From Muraenolepis orangiensis (taxonomy: Eukaryota > Chordata > Actinopteri > Gadiformes > Muraenolepididae), in NCBI GenBank assembly GCA_027704905.1, contig CM051019.1, positions 23,551,741 to 23,615,740 of the forward strand: a DNA stretch of 64,000 nt, in the 5' to 3' direction. Positions 20,201 to 36,648 of the stretch are shown here, piece after piece. How positions within the stretch are numbered: the stretch's first letter is position 1; each line of letters opens with the position of its first letter. The notes under the pieces were generated by a model, which saw only the letters and a program-made list of their open reading frames with translations, did not search any database and was not told the origin of the DNA. The position numbers and the translations under genes are program-made.

Positions 20201-23200
20201 TCACCCACTCACACGCATCCACCCACTCACCACACATTCACCCACTCACACGCATCAACCCACTCATACACATTCATCCACTCCCATCATTCATCCACTC
20301 CCACACATTCACCCACTCACACGCATCCACCCACTCACACACATCCACCCACTCACACGCATCCACCCACTCACACACATCCACCCACTCACACACATCC
20401 ACCCACTCACACGCATCACCCACTCACACGCATTCACCCACTCACACACATCCACCCACTCACACACATCAACCCACTCACACGCATCAACCCACTCACA
20501 CGCATTCACCCACTCACACACATCCACCCACTCACACACATCCACCCACTCACACACATCCACCCACTCACACGCATCCACCCACTCACACACATCCACC
20601 CACTCACACGCATCCACCCACTCACACGCATCCACCCACTCACACACATTCACCCACTCACACACATCCACCCACTCACACGCATCAACCCACTCACACG
20701 CATTCACCCACTCACACACATCCACCCACTCACACGCATCCACCCACTCACACGCATCCACCCACTCACACGCATCCACCCACTCACACGCATCCACCCA
20801 CTCACACGCATCACCCACTCACACGCATCCACCCACTCACACACATTCACCCACTCACACACATCCACCCACTCACACGCATCAACCCACTCACACGCAT
20901 TCACCCACTCACACACATCAACCCACTCACACGCATTCACCCACTCACACACATCCACCCACTCACACACATTCACGCATCCACCCACTCACACACATCC
21001 ACCCACTCACACGCATCCACCCACTCACACGCATCCACCCACTCACACGCATCCACCCACTCACACGCATCCACCCACTCACACACATCAACCCACTCAC
21101 ACGCATTCACCCACTCACACGCATTCACCCACTCACACGCATCCACCCACTCACACGCATCCACCCACTCACACACATCAACCCACTCACACGCATTCAC
21201 CCACTCACACACATCCACCCACTCACACACATTCACGCATCCACCCACTCACACGCATCCACCCACTCACACGCATCCACCCACTCACACGCATTCACCC
21301 ACTCACACGCATCCACCCACTCACACGCATCCACCCACTTACACACATTCACCCACTCACAGCATCCACCCACTCACTCACACACATTCATCCACTCACA
21401 CGCATCAACCCACTCATACACATTCATCCACTCCATCATCATCCACTCACACACATTCACCCACTCACACGCATCCACCCACTCACACACATCCACCCAC
21501 TCACACGCATCCACCCACTCACACACATCCACCCACTCACACACATCCACCCACTCACACGCATCACCCACTCACACGCATTCACCCACTCACACACATC
21601 CACCCACTCACACACATCCACCCACTCACACGCATCAACCCACTCACACGCATTCACCCACTCACACACATCACCCACTCACACACATCCACCCACTCAC
21701 ACACATCCACCCACTCACACGCATCCACCCACTCACACACATCCACCCACTCACACGCATCCACCCACTCACACGCATCCACCCACTTACACGCATTCAC
21801 CCACTCACACACATCCACCCACTCACACGCATCAACCCACTCACACGCATTCACCCACTCACACACATCCACCCACTCACACGCATCCACCCACTCACAC
21901 GCATCCACCCACTCACACGCATCCACCCACTCACACGCATCCACCCACTCACACGCATCCACCCACTCACACGCATCCACCCACTCACACGCATCCACCC
22001 ACTCACACACATCAACCCACTCACACGCATTCACCCACTCACACACATCCACCCACTCACACACATTCACGCATCCACCCACTCACACACATCCACCCAC
22101 TCACACGCATCCACCCACTCACACACATCCACCCACTCACACACATCCACCCACTCACACGCATCAACCCACTCACACGCATTCACCCACTCACACACAT
22201 CCACCCACTCACACACATCAACCCACTCACACGCATCAACCCACTCACACGCATTCACCCACTCACACACATCCACCCACTCACACACATCCACCCACTC
22301 ACACACATCCACCCACTCACACGCATCCACCCACTCACACACATCCACCCACTCACACGCATCCACCCACTCACACGCATCCACCCACTTACACACATTC
22401 ACCCACTCACACACATCCACCCACTCACACGCATCAACCCACTCACACGCATTCACCCACTCACACACATCCACCCACTCACACGCATCCACCCACTCAC
22501 ACGCATCCACCCACTCACACGCATCCACCCACTCACACGCATCCACCCACTCACACACATCAACCCACTCACACGCATCCACCCACTTACACACATTCAC
22601 CCACTCACACACATCCACCCACTCACACGCATCAACCCACTCACACGCATTCACCCACTCACACACATCAACTCACTCACACGCATTCACCCGCTCACAC
22701 ACATCCACCCACTCACACACATTCACGCATCCACCCACTCACACACATCCACCCACTCACACGCATCCACCCACTCACACGCATTCACCCACTCACACGC
22801 ATCCACCCACTCACACGCATCCACCCACTCACACACATCAACCCACTCACACGCATTCACCCACTCACACGCATTCACCCACTCACACGCATCCACCCAC
22901 TCACACGCATCCACCCACTCACACACATCAACCCACTCACACGCATTCACCCACTCACACACATCCACCCACTCACACACATTCACGCATCCACCCACTC
23001 ACACGCATCCACCCACTCACACGCATCCACCCACTCACACGCATTCACCCACTCACACGCATCCACCCACTCACACGCATCCACCCACTTACACACATTC
23101 ACCCACTCACATGCATCCACCCACTCACTCACACACATTCATCCACTCACACGCATCAACCCACTCATACACATTCATCCACTCCCATTCATTCATCCAC

Positions 23201-23990
23201 TCCCACACATTCACCCACTCACACGCATCCACCCACTCACACACATCCACCCACTCACACGCATCCACCCACTCACACACATCCACCCACTCACACACAT
23301 CCACCCACTCACACGCATCAACCCACTCACACGCATTCACCCACTCACACACATCCACCCACTCACACACATCAACCCACTCACACGCATCAACCCACTC
23401 ACACGCATTCACCCACTCACACACATCCACCCACTCACACACATCCACCCACTCACACACATCCACCCACTCACACGCATCCACCCACTCACACACATCC
23501 ACCCACTCACACGCATCCACCCACTCACACGCATCCACCCACTTACACACATTCACCCACTCACACACATCCACCCACTCACACGCATCAACCCACTCAC
23601 ACGCATTCACCCACTCACACACATCCACCCACTCACACGCATCCACCCACTCACACGCATCCACCCACTCACACGCATCCACCCACTCACACGCATCCAC
23701 CCACTCACACGCATCCACCCACTCACACGCATCCACCCACTCACACGCATCCACCCACTCACACACATCAACCCACTCACACGCATTCACCCACTCACAC
23801 ACATCCACCCACTCACACACATTCACGCATCCACCCACTCACACACATCCACCCACTCACACGCATCCACCCACTCACACGCATTCACCCACTCACACGC
23901 ATCCACCCACTCACACGCATCCACCCACTCACACACATCAACCCACTCACACGCATTCACCCACTCACACGCATTCACCCACTCACACGC
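14267..23990 (+). repeat. 18-bp satellite array, block 1
   Basis: Tandem units of CATCCACCCACTCACACG (about 540 by length). Common variants are CATTCACCC, CATCAACCC, ACACAT for ACGCAT, CACTTACAC and CGCTCACAC. The first three units are CATCCACCCACTCAAACG, an edge variant. Length variants mark internal structure: 8-bp CATTCACG units, a 22-bp unit with CTCACTCACAC, and a cluster with CATTCATTCATCCACTCCC. The plus strand has almost no G except in CGCAT. No stop codon arises in any plus frame, so long repetitive open frames exist but no gene is supported. Confidence 0.98.
14845..18000 (+). repeat. 1814-bp higher-order repeat within block 1, two copies
   Basis: Landmark clusters (CATTCATTCATCCACTCCC) sit at about 14850, 16005, 16665 and 17819, with spacing 1154, 660, 1154. 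The variant pattern of 14845-15540 reappears unit for unit at 16659-17354, and that of 15597-15872 at 17411-17686, all at +1814. After about 18000 the order diverges (next spacing about 1756). Confidence 0.85.
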
Positions 23991-24093
23991 TGCTAAAAAT
24001 GTGATAAAGATCACAAGTTGTCACAGAACTGTACTGATTCCACATGTCTTTGTTTTTGACTTTGCTCTGGTTTTAATCCACACGGAGCAGCAG

Positions 24094-24150
24094 GCACAAC
24101 TCACACAAGCACGTCTAAACCAAGCCCAACTGTACCGAAAGTTGAGCTTG
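24094..24150 (+). pseudogene. Second copy of stalk-like exon 1
   Basis: Same sequence and splice sites as 12719-12775. It has no V-domain exon upstream: satellite precedes it, with the junction at 23991. It cannot be part of a complete receptor gene here. Confidence 0.5.
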
Positions 24151-24552
24151 GTACAGGATTTCATTTCTGTCTTGTGGAGCCAAGTTTCAAAATGTCGTCT
24201 TTATCCATCCCTGGTTACTCTGATATGACATGGTGGTGGAAGCTATTGTGGTCAAGGAACGTGTTTGAAACCTGACGATCTAACATCTTCAACAAACGTA
24301 TGATGAAATCATCCCACATCGTTCAGTTTTAACTGTAAACATTAGTTCAATTATGTTAACATTTGAAGATGTTTTGTTTTGTTCAGATTTAACTTTTAGA
24401 CATGAACTAAATCAGTAACTTATACAAGATATTAAAAATAGATCTTGTCCAAAACGATATCTTCAGTCATATTTGTTGTAAAGAGTGATGAAGATACTAA
24501 TTCTGTGTTTCTCTTTGTTCTGTCCTTGCTTCTAATCCACACGGAGCCACAG

Positions 24553-24606
24553 GCACAACTAACACAAGCACATCCAACCCGACCGTAGCCGACCACACAG
24601 TGAAAG
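24553..24606 (+). pseudogene. Second copy of stalk-like exon 2
   Basis: Same sequence and splice sites as 13178-13231, within the duplicated segment. Confidence 0.5.
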
Positions 24607-25058
24607 GTATGTCTTCTCTAACTTGCTTTGGACTGTGTTGTGTTCCAAATGGAACCTTTCTGTCTGTCTATCAGTGATACCGTGTGGACTTATAATCATA
24701 AATCATCAACATCGTAATATCGTCTTGTGTTGAAAAAGTTATGTGTTGTGAGTAACACCTATGGTGAGTATCACACTTCCTACTTCTGGTTGACAGCCAC
24801 AGAGGGACTGGGGACGGACGTTGTTAACCACAAGTTGCAACAATTCTGCAAAACTAGTTTGCAATAGATGTAGATAAAATTCTGTTATCAATTAGTTGAA
24901 AAGAGGAAGAGTTTTAGAAGTGTGGTTTTAGAGGCGGAATCTGCATGAAGAGACCATCAAAACATCCATGTAGTTTAATGGTTCACAAATATTGTATTAT
25001 ATTTAAGAGGTTTTTAGTTATTGTGGTTGAAATATATGTATATGTATATAACAAATTG

Positions 25059-25503
25059 GTCTGGGCCAAGAACTCTGAGGCCGTGTACAAGAAGGGCCAG
25101 AGCCGTCTCTACTTCCTGCGGAGGCTACGGTCCTTCAACGTTTGTAACACGATGCTGAAGATGTTCTACCAGTCGGTGGTAGCCAGTGCCATCTTCTCCG
25201 GTGTCGTGTGCTGGGGAAGCAGGTTGAGGTCAGCAGACGCCAACAAGATCAGCAGGATGGTCAGGAAGGCTGGCGCTGTCCTGGGGGTCCAGCTGGACTC
25301 CTTGTTGGTGGTGTCTGAGAGGAGGATGCTGCACAAGCTGCGTAGTATCCTTGACAACTCTCACCCTCTCCCTCAGGTGCTAGTTTTGTTATTTAGTTTT
25401 TAGGTATTAGTATATTTTTGTGTGCATTTATTCCCCCTGTTTCAACTGTTGCACCTTAATTTCCCTCGGGATAAATAAAGTTATCTTGAATCTTGAATCT
25501 TGA
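25059..25503 (+). mobile_element. LINE relic, copy 2
   Basis: The 11375-bp-offset copy of 13684-14128, with the same coding remnant, stop and CTTGAAT tail. It arose by segmental duplication (or assembly), not by a new insertion, because the flanks are also shared. Confidence 0.85.
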
Positions 25504-25529
25504 ATATATATATATATATATATATATAT
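25504..25529. repeat. (AT)n microsatellite, copy 2
   Basis: Identical in length to 14129-14154. Confidence 0.95.
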
Positions 25530-28500
25530 GTAAATTGTGACAGAGTAGAGATTTTTATAAAATATTTATAAATTCAATATGTAGGTGAGCTTTGGTGGCA
25601 TGAGTCACAGTTGCCATGGAAATGTGTCTTAATCATTTTGTGCATCCACCCACTCAAACGCATCCACCCACTCAAACGCATCCACCCACTCAAACGCATC
25701 CACCCACTCACACGCATTCACCCACTCACACGCATCAACCCACTCACACACATCCACCCACTCACACACATCCACCCACTCACACGCATCCACCCACTCA
25801 CACACATCCACCCACTCACACGCATCCACCCACTCACACGCATCCACCCACTCACACGCATCCACCCACTCACACGCATCCACCCACTCACACACATCAA
25901 CCCACTCACACGCATCCACCCACTTACACACATTCACCCACTCACACACATCCACCCACTCACACGCATCAACCCACTCACACGCATTCACCCACTCACA
26001 CACATCAACTCACTCACACGCATTCACCCGCTCACACACATCCACCCACTCACACACATTCACGCATCCACCCACTCACACACATCCACCCACTCACACG
26101 CATCCACCCACTCACACGCATTCACCCACTCACACGCATCCACCCACTCACACGCATCCACCCACTCACACACATCAACCCACTCACACGCATTCACCCA
26201 CTCACACGCATTCACCCACTCACACGCATCCACCCACTCACACGCATCCACCCACTCACACACATCAACCCACTCACACGCATTCACCCACTCACACACA
26301 TCCACCCACTCACACACATTCACGCATCCACCCACTCACACGCATCCACCCACTCACACGCATCCACCCACTCACACGCATTCACCCACTCACACGCATC
26401 CACCCACTCACACGCATCCACCCACTTACACACATTCACCCACTCACATGCATCCACCCACTCACTCACACACATTCATCCACTCACACGCATCAACCCA
26501 CTCATACACATTCATCCACTCCCATTCATTCATCCACTCCCACACATTCACCCACTCACACGCATCCACCCACTCACACACATCCACCCACTCACACGCA
26601 TCCACCCACTCACACACATCCACCCACTCACACACATCCACCCACTCACACGCATCAACCCACTCACACGCATTCACCCACTCACACACATCCACCCACT
26701 CACACACATCAACCCACTCACACGCATCAACCCACTCACACGCATTCACCCACTCACACACATCCACCCACTCACACACATCCACCCACTCACACACATC
26801 CACCCACTCACACGCATCCACCCACTCACACACATCCACCCACTCACACGCATCCACCCACTCACACGCATCCACCCACTTACACACATTCACCCACTCA
26901 CACACATCCACCCACTCACACGCATCAACCCACTCACACGCATTCACCCACTCACACACATCCACCCACTCACACGCATCCACCCACTCACACGCATCCA
27001 CCCACTCACACGCATCCACCCACTCACACGCATCCACCCACTCACACACATCAACCCACTCACACGCATCCACCCACTTACACACATTCACCCACTCACA
27101 CACATCCACCCACTCACACGCATCAACCCACTCACACGCATTCACCCACTCACACACATCAACCCACTCACACGCATTCACCCGCTCACACACATCCACC
27201 CACTCACACACATTCACGCATCCACCCACTCACACACATCCACCCACTCACACGCATCCACCCACTCACACGCATTCACCCACTCACACGCATCCACCCA
27301 CTCACACGCATCCACCCACTCACACACATCAACCCACTCACACGCATTCACCCACTCACACGCATTCACCCACTCACACGCATCCACCCACTCACACGCA
27401 TCCACCCACTCACACACATCAACCCACTCACACGCATTCACCCACTCACACACATCCACCCACTCACACACATTCACGCATCCACCCACTCACACGCATC
27501 CACCCACTCACACGCATCCACCCACTCACACGCATTCACCCACTCACACGCATCCACCCACTCACACGCATCCACCCACTTACACACATTCACCCACTCA
27601 CATGCATCCACCCACTCACTCACACACATTCATCCACTCACACGCATCAACCCACTCATACACATTCATCCACTCCCATTCATTCATCCACTCCCACACA
27701 TTCACCCACTCACACGCATCCACCCACTCACACACATCCACCCACTCACACGCATCCACCCACTCACACACATCCACCCACTCACACACATCCACCCACT
27801 CACACGCATTCACCCACTCACACACATCCACCCACTCACACACATCAACCCACTCACACGCATCAACCCACTCACACGCATTCACCCACTCACACACATC
27901 CACCCACTCACACACATCCACCCACTCACACACATCCACCCACTCACACGCATCCACCCACTCACACACATCCACCCACTCACACGCATCCACCCACTCA
28001 CACGCATCCACCCACTCACACACATTCACCCACTCACACACATCCACCCACTCACACGCATCAACCCACTCACACGCATCCACCCACTCACACACATCCA
28101 CCCACTCACACGCATCCACCCACTCACACGCATCCACCCACTCACACGCATCCACCCACTCACACGCATCCACCCACTCACACGCATCCACCCACTCACA
28201 CGCATCCACCCACTCACACGCATCCACCCACTCACACACATCACTCACTCACACGCATCACCCGCTCACACACATCCACCCACTCACACACATCACGCAT
28301 CCACCCACTCACACACATCCACCCACTCACACGCATCCACCCACTCACACACATCCACCCACTCACACACATCCACCCACTCACACGCATCAACCCACTC
28401 ACACGCATTCACCCACTCACACACATCCACCCACTCACACACATCACCCACTCACACGCATCAACCCACTCACACGCATTCACCCACTCACACACATCCA

Positions 28501-31500
28501 CCCACTCACACACATCCACCCACTCACACACATCCACCCACTCACACGCATCCACCCACTCACACACATCCACCCACTCACACGCATCCACCCACTCACA
28601 CGCATCCACCCACTTACACACATTCACCCACTCACACACATCCACCCACTCACACGCATCAACCCACTCACACGCATTCACCCACTCACACACATCCACC
28701 CACTCACACGCATCCACCCACTCACACGCATCCACCCACTCACACGCATCCACCCACTCACACGCATCCACCCACTCACACACATCACCCACTCACACGC
28801 ATCCACCCACTTACACACATTCACCCACTCACACACATCCACCCACTCACACGCATCACCCACTCACACGCATTCACCCACTCACACACATCAACCCACT
28901 CACACGCATTCACCCACTCACACACATCCACCCACTCACCACTCACGCATCCACCCACTCACACACATCCACCCACTCACACGCATCCACCCACTCACAC
29001 GCATTCACCCACTCACACGCATCCACCCACTCACACGCATCCACCCACTCACACACATCAACCCACTCACACGCATTCACCCACTCACACGCATTCACCC
29101 ACTCACACGCATCCACCCACTCACACGCATCCACCCACTCACACACATCAACCCACTCACACGCATTCACCCACTCACACACATCCACCCACTCACACAC
29201 ATTCACGCATCCACCCACTCACACGCATCCACCCACTCACACGCATCCACCCACTCACACGCATTCACCCACTCACACGCATCCACCCACTCACACGCAT
29301 CCACCCACTACACACATTCACCCACTCACAGCATCCACCCACTCACTCACACACATTCACCCACTCACACGCATCAACCCACTCATACACATCATCCACT
29401 CCCATTCATCACCACTCCCACACATTCACCCACTCACACGCATCCACCCACTCACACACATCCACCCACTCACACGCATCCACCCACTCACACACATCCA
29501 CCCACTCACACACATCCACCCACTCACACGCATCACCCACTCACACGCATTCACCCACTCACACACATCCACCCACTCACACACATCAACCCACTCACAC
29601 GCATCAACCCACTCACACGCATTCACCCACTCACACACATCCACCCACTCACACACATCCACCCACTCACACACATCCACCCACTCACACGCATCCACCC
29701 ACTCACACACATCCACCCACTCACACGCATCCACCCACTCACACGCATCCACCCACTCACACACATTCACCCACTCACACACATCCACCCACTCACACGC
29801 ATCAACCCACTCACACGCATTCACCCACTCACACACATCCACCCACTCACACGCATCCACCCACTCACACGCATCCACCCACTCACACGCATCCACCCAC
29901 TCACACGCATCCACCCACTCACACGCATCCACCCACTCACACGCATCCACCCACTCACACACATCAACCCACTCACACGCATTCACCCACTCACACACAT
30001 CCACCCACTCACACACATTCACGCATCCACCCACTCACACACATCCACCCACTCACACGCATCCACCCACTCACACGCATCACCCACTCACACGCATCCA
30101 CCCACTCACACGCATCCACCCACTCACACACATCAACCCACTCACACGCATCCACCCACTCACACACATCACCCACTCACACGCATTCACCCACTCACAC
30201 ACATCCACCCACTCACACACATCAACCCACTCACACGCATCCACCCACTCACACACATCCACCCACTCACACACATCCACCCACTCACACGCATCCACCC
30301 ACTCACACGCATTCACCCACTCACACACATCCACCCACTCACACGCATTCACCCACTCACACACATCCACCCACTCACACACGCATCCACCCACTCACAC
30401 ACATCCACCCACTCACACGCATTCACCCACTCACACGCATCCACCCACTCACACGCATCCACCCACTCACACACATCAACCCACTCACACGCATCCACCC
30501 ACTCACACGCATCAACCCACTCACACGCATTCACCCACTCACACACATCCACCCACTCACACGCATCCACCCACTCACACACATCCACCCACTCACACGC
30601 ATCCACCCACTCACACGCATCCACCCACTCACACGCATCCACCCACTCACACACATCCACCCACTCACACACATTCACGCATCCACCCACTCACACACAT
30701 CCACCCACTCACACGCATCCACCCACTCACACGCATTCACCCACTCACACGCATCCACCCACTCACACGCATCCACCCACTCACACACATCAACCCACTC
30801 ACACGCATTCACCCACTCACACGCATTCACCCACTCACACGCATCCACCCACTCACACGCATCCACCCACTCACACACATCAACCCACTCACACGCATTC
30901 ACCCACTCACACACATCCACCCACTCACACACATTCACGCATCCACCCACTCACACGCATCCACCCACTCACACGCATCCACCCACTCACACGCATTCAC
31001 CCACTCACACGCATCCACCCACTCACACGCATCCACCCACTTACACACATTCACCCACTCACATGCATCCACCCACTCACTCACACACATTCATCCACTC
31101 ACACGCATCAACCCACTCATACACATTCATCCACTCCCATTCATTCATCCACTCCCACACATTCACCCACTCACACGCATCCACCCACTCACACACATCC
31201 ACCCACTCACACGCATCCACCCACTCACACACATCCACCCACTCACACACATCCACCCACTCACACGCATCCACCCACTCACACGCATCCACCCACTCAC
31301 ACACATCCACCCACTCACACGCATCCACCCACTCACACACATCACCCACTCACACGCATTCACCCACTCACACACATCCACCCACTCACACACATCCACC
31401 CACTCACACGCATCCACCCACTCACACACATTCACCCACTCACACACATCCACCCACTCACACGCATCAACCCACTCACACGCATCCACCCACTCACACA

Positions 31501-34500
31501 CATCCACCCACTCACACGCATCACCCACTCACACACATCCACCCACTCACACACATCCGCATCCACCCACTCACACGCATCCACCCACTCACACGCATCC
31601 ACCCACTCACACGCATCCACCCACTCACACGCATCCACCCACTCACACACATCACCCACTCACACGCATCCACCCACTCACACGCATCCACCCACTCACA
31701 CGCATTCACCCACTCACACACATCCACCCACTCACACGCATCCACCCACTCACACACATCCACCCACTCACACGCATCCACCCACTCACACGCATCCACC
31801 CACTCACACGCATCCACCCACTCACACACATCCACCCACTCACACACATCACGCATCCACCCACTCACACACATCCACCCACTCACACGCATCCACCCAC
31901 TCACACGCATTCACCCACTCACACGCATCCACCCACTCACACGCATCCACCCACTCACACACATCAACCCACTCACACGCATTCACCCACTCACACGCAT
32001 TCACCCACTCACACGCATCCACCCACTCACACGCATCCACCCACTCACACACATCACCCACTCACACGCATCCACCCACTCACACGCATCCACCCACTCA
32101 CACGCATCCACCCACTCACACGCATCCACCCACTCACACACATCACCCACTCACACGCATCCACCCACTCACACACATCAACCCACTCACACGCATTCAC
32201 CCACTCACACACATCCACCCACTCACACACATCAACCCACTCACACGCATCCACCCACTCACACACATTCACCCACTCACACACATCCACCCACTCACAC
32301 GCATCACCCACTCACACGCATTCACCCACTCACACACATCCACCCACTCACACGCATTCACCCACTCACACACATCCACCCACTCACACGCATCCACCCA
32401 CTCACACACATCCACCCACTCACACGCATTCACCCACTCACACGCATCCACCCACTCACACGCATCCACCCACTCACACACATCACCCACTCACACGCAT
32501 CCACCCACTCACACGCATCAACCCACTCACACGCATCACCCACTCACACACATCCACCCACTCACACGCATCCACCCACTCACACACATCCACCCACTCA
32601 CACGCATCCACCCACTCACACGCATCCACCCACTCACACGCATCCACCCACTCACACACATCCACCCACTCACACACATTCACGCATCCACCCACTCACA
32701 CACATCCACCCACTCACACGCATCCACCCACTCACACGCATTCACCCACTCACACGCATCCACCCACTCACACGCATCCACCCACTCACACACATCAACC
32801 CACTCACACGCATTCACCCACTCACACGCATTCACCCACTCACACGCATCCACCCACTCACACGCATCCACCCACTCACACACATCACCCACTCACACGC
32901 ATTCACCCACTCACACACATCCACCCACTCACACACATTCACGCATCCACCCACTCACACGCATCCACCCACTCACACGCATCCACCCACTCACACGCAT
33001 TCACCCACTCACACGCATCCACCCACTCACACGCATCCACCCACTCACACACATTCACCCACTCACACGCATCCACCCACTCACTCACACACATTCATCC
33101 ACTCACACGCATCAACCCACTCATACACATTCATCCACTCCCATCATTCATCCACTCCCACACATTCACCCACTCACACGCATCCACCCACTCACACACA
33201 TCCACCCACTCACACGCATCCACCCACTCACACACATCCACCCACTCACACACATCCACCCACTCACACGCATCCACCCACTCACACGCATCCACCCACT
33301 CACACACATCCACCCACTCACACGCATCCACCCACTCACACACATCAACCCACTCACACGCATTCACCCACTCACACACATCCACCCACTCACACACATC
33401 AACCCACTCACACGCATCCACCCACTCACACACATTCACCCACTCACACACATCCACCCACTCACACGCATCAACCCACTCACACGCATTCACCCACTCA
33501 CACACATCCACCCACTCACACGCATTCACCCACTCACACACATCCACCCACTCACACACATTCACCACCCACTCACACACATCCACCCACTCACACGCAT
33601 TCACCCACTCACACGCATCCACCCACTCACACGCATCCACCCACTCACACACATCCACCCACTCACACGCATCCACCCACTCACACGCATCACCCACTCA
33701 CACGCATTCACCCACTCACACACATCCACCCACTCACACGCATCCACCCACTCACACACATCCACCCACTCACACGCATCCACCCACTCACACGCATCCA
33801 CCCACTCACACGCATCCACCCACTCACACACATCCACCCACTCACACACATCACGCATCCACCCACTCACACACATCCACCCACTCACACGCATCCACCC
33901 ACTCACACGCATTCACCCACTCACACGCATCCACCCACTCACACGCATCCACCCACTCACACACATCAACCCACTCACACGCATTCACCCACTCACACGC
34001 ATTCACCCACTCACACGCATCCACCCACTCACACGCATCCACCCACTCACACACATCAACCCACTCACACGCATTCACCCACTCACACACATCCACCCAC
34101 TCACACACATTCACGCATCCACCCACTCACACGCATCCACCCACTCACACGCATCCACCCACTCACACGCATTCACCCACTCACACGCATCCACCCACTC
34201 ACACGCATCCACCCACTCACACACATTCACCCACTCACAGCATCCACCCACTCACTCACACACATTCATCCACTCACACGCATCACCCACTCATACACAT
34301 CATCCACTCCCATCATTCATCCACTCCACACATTCACCCACTCACACGCATCCACCCACTCACACACATCCACCCACTCACACGCATCCACCCACTCACA
34401 CACATCCACCCACTCACACACATCCACCCACTCACACGCATCAACCCACTCACACGCATTCACCCACTCACACACATCCACCCACTCACACACATCCACC

Positions 34501-35648
34501 CACTCACACGCATCACCCACTCACACGCATTCACCCACTCACACACATCCACCCACTCACACACATCCACCCACTCACACACATCCACCCACTCACACGC
34601 ATCCACCCACTCACACACATCCACCCACTCACACGCATCCACCCACTCACACGCATCCACCCACTCACACACATTCACCCACTCACACACATCCACCCAC
34701 TCACACGCATCCACCCACTCACACGCATTCACCCACTCACACACATCCACCCACTCACACACATCCACCCACTCACACACATCCACCCACTCACACGCAT
34801 CCACCCACTCACACGCATCCACCCACTCACACGCATCCACCCACTCACACGCATCCACCCACTCACACGCATCCACCCACTCACACGCATTCACCCACTC
34901 ACACGCATCCACCCACTCACACGCATCCACCCACTCACACGCATCCACCCACTCACACGCATCCACCCACTCACACGCATCCACCCACTCACACGCATCC
35001 ACCCACTCACACGCATCCACCCACTCACACGCATCCACCCACTCACACGCATTCACCCACTCACACACATCCACCCACTCACACGCATCAACCCACTCAC
35101 ACGCATTCACCCACTCACACACATCCACCCACTCACACGCATCACCCACTCACACACATCCACCCACTCACACACATCCACCCACTCACACGCATCCACC
35201 CACTCACACACATCCACCCACTCACACGCATCCACCCACTCACACACATCCACCCACTCACACACATCCACCCACTCACACGCATCACCCACTCACACGC
35301 ATTCACCCACTCACACACATCAACCCACTCACACGCATCCACCCACTCACACACATCCACCCACTCACACACATCCACCCACTCACACACATTCACGCAT
35401 CACCCACTCACACACATCCACCCACTCACACGCATCACCCACTCACACGCATCCACCCACTCACACGCATCCACCCACTCACACGCATTCACCCACTCAC
35501 ACGCATCCACCCACTCACACGCATCCACCCACTCACACACATCACCCACTCACACGCATCCACCCACTCACACGCATTCACCCACTCACACGCATCCACC
35601 CACTCACACGCATCCACCCACTCACACACATCAACCCACTCACACGCA

Positions 35649-36648
35649 NNNNNNNNNNNNNNNNNNNNNNNNNNNNNNNNNNNNNNNNNNNNNNNNNNNN
35701 NNNNNNNNNNNNNNNNNNNNNNNNNNNNNNNNNNNNNNNNNNNNNNNNNNNNNNNNNNNNNNNNNNNNNNNNNNNNNNNNNNNNNNNNNNNNNNNNNNNN
35801 NNNNNNNNNNNNNNNNNNNNNNNNNNNNNNNNNNNNNNNNNNNNNNNNNNNNNNNNNNNNNNNNNNNNNNNNNNNNNNNNNNNNNNNNNNNNNNNNNNNN
35901 NNNNNNNNNNNNNNNNNNNNNNNNNNNNNNNNNNNNNNNNNNNNNNNNNNNNNNNNNNNNNNNNNNNNNNNNNNNNNNNNNNNNNNNNNNNNNNNNNNNN
36001 NNNNNNNNNNNNNNNNNNNNNNNNNNNNNNNNNNNNNNNNNNNNNNNNNNNNNNNNNNNNNNNNNNNNNNNNNNNNNNNNNNNNNNNNNNNNNNNNNNNN
36101 NNNNNNNNNNNNNNNNNNNNNNNNNNNNNNNNNNNNNNNNNNNNNNNNNNNNNNNNNNNNNNNNNNNNNNNNNNNNNNNNNNNNNNNNNNNNNNNNNNNN
36201 NNNNNNNNNNNNNNNNNNNNNNNNNNNNNNNNNNNNNNNNNNNNNNNNNNNNNNNNNNNNNNNNNNNNNNNNNNNNNNNNNNNNNNNNNNNNNNNNNNNN
36301 NNNNNNNNNNNNNNNNNNNNNNNNNNNNNNNNNNNNNNNNNNNNNNNNNNNNNNNNNNNNNNNNNNNNNNNNNNNNNNNNNNNNNNNNNNNNNNNNNNNN
36401 NNNNNNNNNNNNNNNNNNNNNNNNNNNNNNNNNNNNNNNNNNNNNNNNNNNNNNNNNNNNNNNNNNNNNNNNNNNNNNNNNNNNNNNNNNNNNNNNNNNN
36501 NNNNNNNNNNNNNNNNNNNNNNNNNNNNNNNNNNNNNNNNNNNNNNNNNNNNNNNNNNNNNNNNNNNNNNNNNNNNNNNNNNNNNNNNNNNNNNNNNNNN
36601 NNNNNNNNNNNNNNNNNNNNNNNNNNNNNNNNNNNNNNNNNNNNNNNN
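35649..36648. other. Assembly gap of exactly 1000 N
   Basis: Satellite sequence lies on both sides. The round size suggests a placeholder, so the true missing length is unknown and is probably more satellite. Confidence 0.99.

Larger units (their letters stand above)
23991..25641. repeat. Segmental duplication, copy 2 (between satellite blocks 1 and 2)
   Basis: It begins abruptly inside a satellite unit (CACACGC|TGCTAAAAATG) and repeats 12616-14266. It contains the stalk-like exons at 24094-24150 and 24553-24606, the LINE relic at 25059-25503 and the (AT)n tract at 25504-25529. It lacks the V-domain exon, which lies outside the duplicated part. The match continues into the satellite up to about 26140. 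Confidence 0.93.

Noticed and set aside
14236..24228. Plus-strand open frame of about 3,300 codons of His/Pro/Thr-rich repeats (and two parallel frames)
   Set aside because: All three plus frames are open simultaneously because the 18-bp unit lacks stops. The frame switches register at 8-bp and 22-bp units, so there is no selective frame preference.
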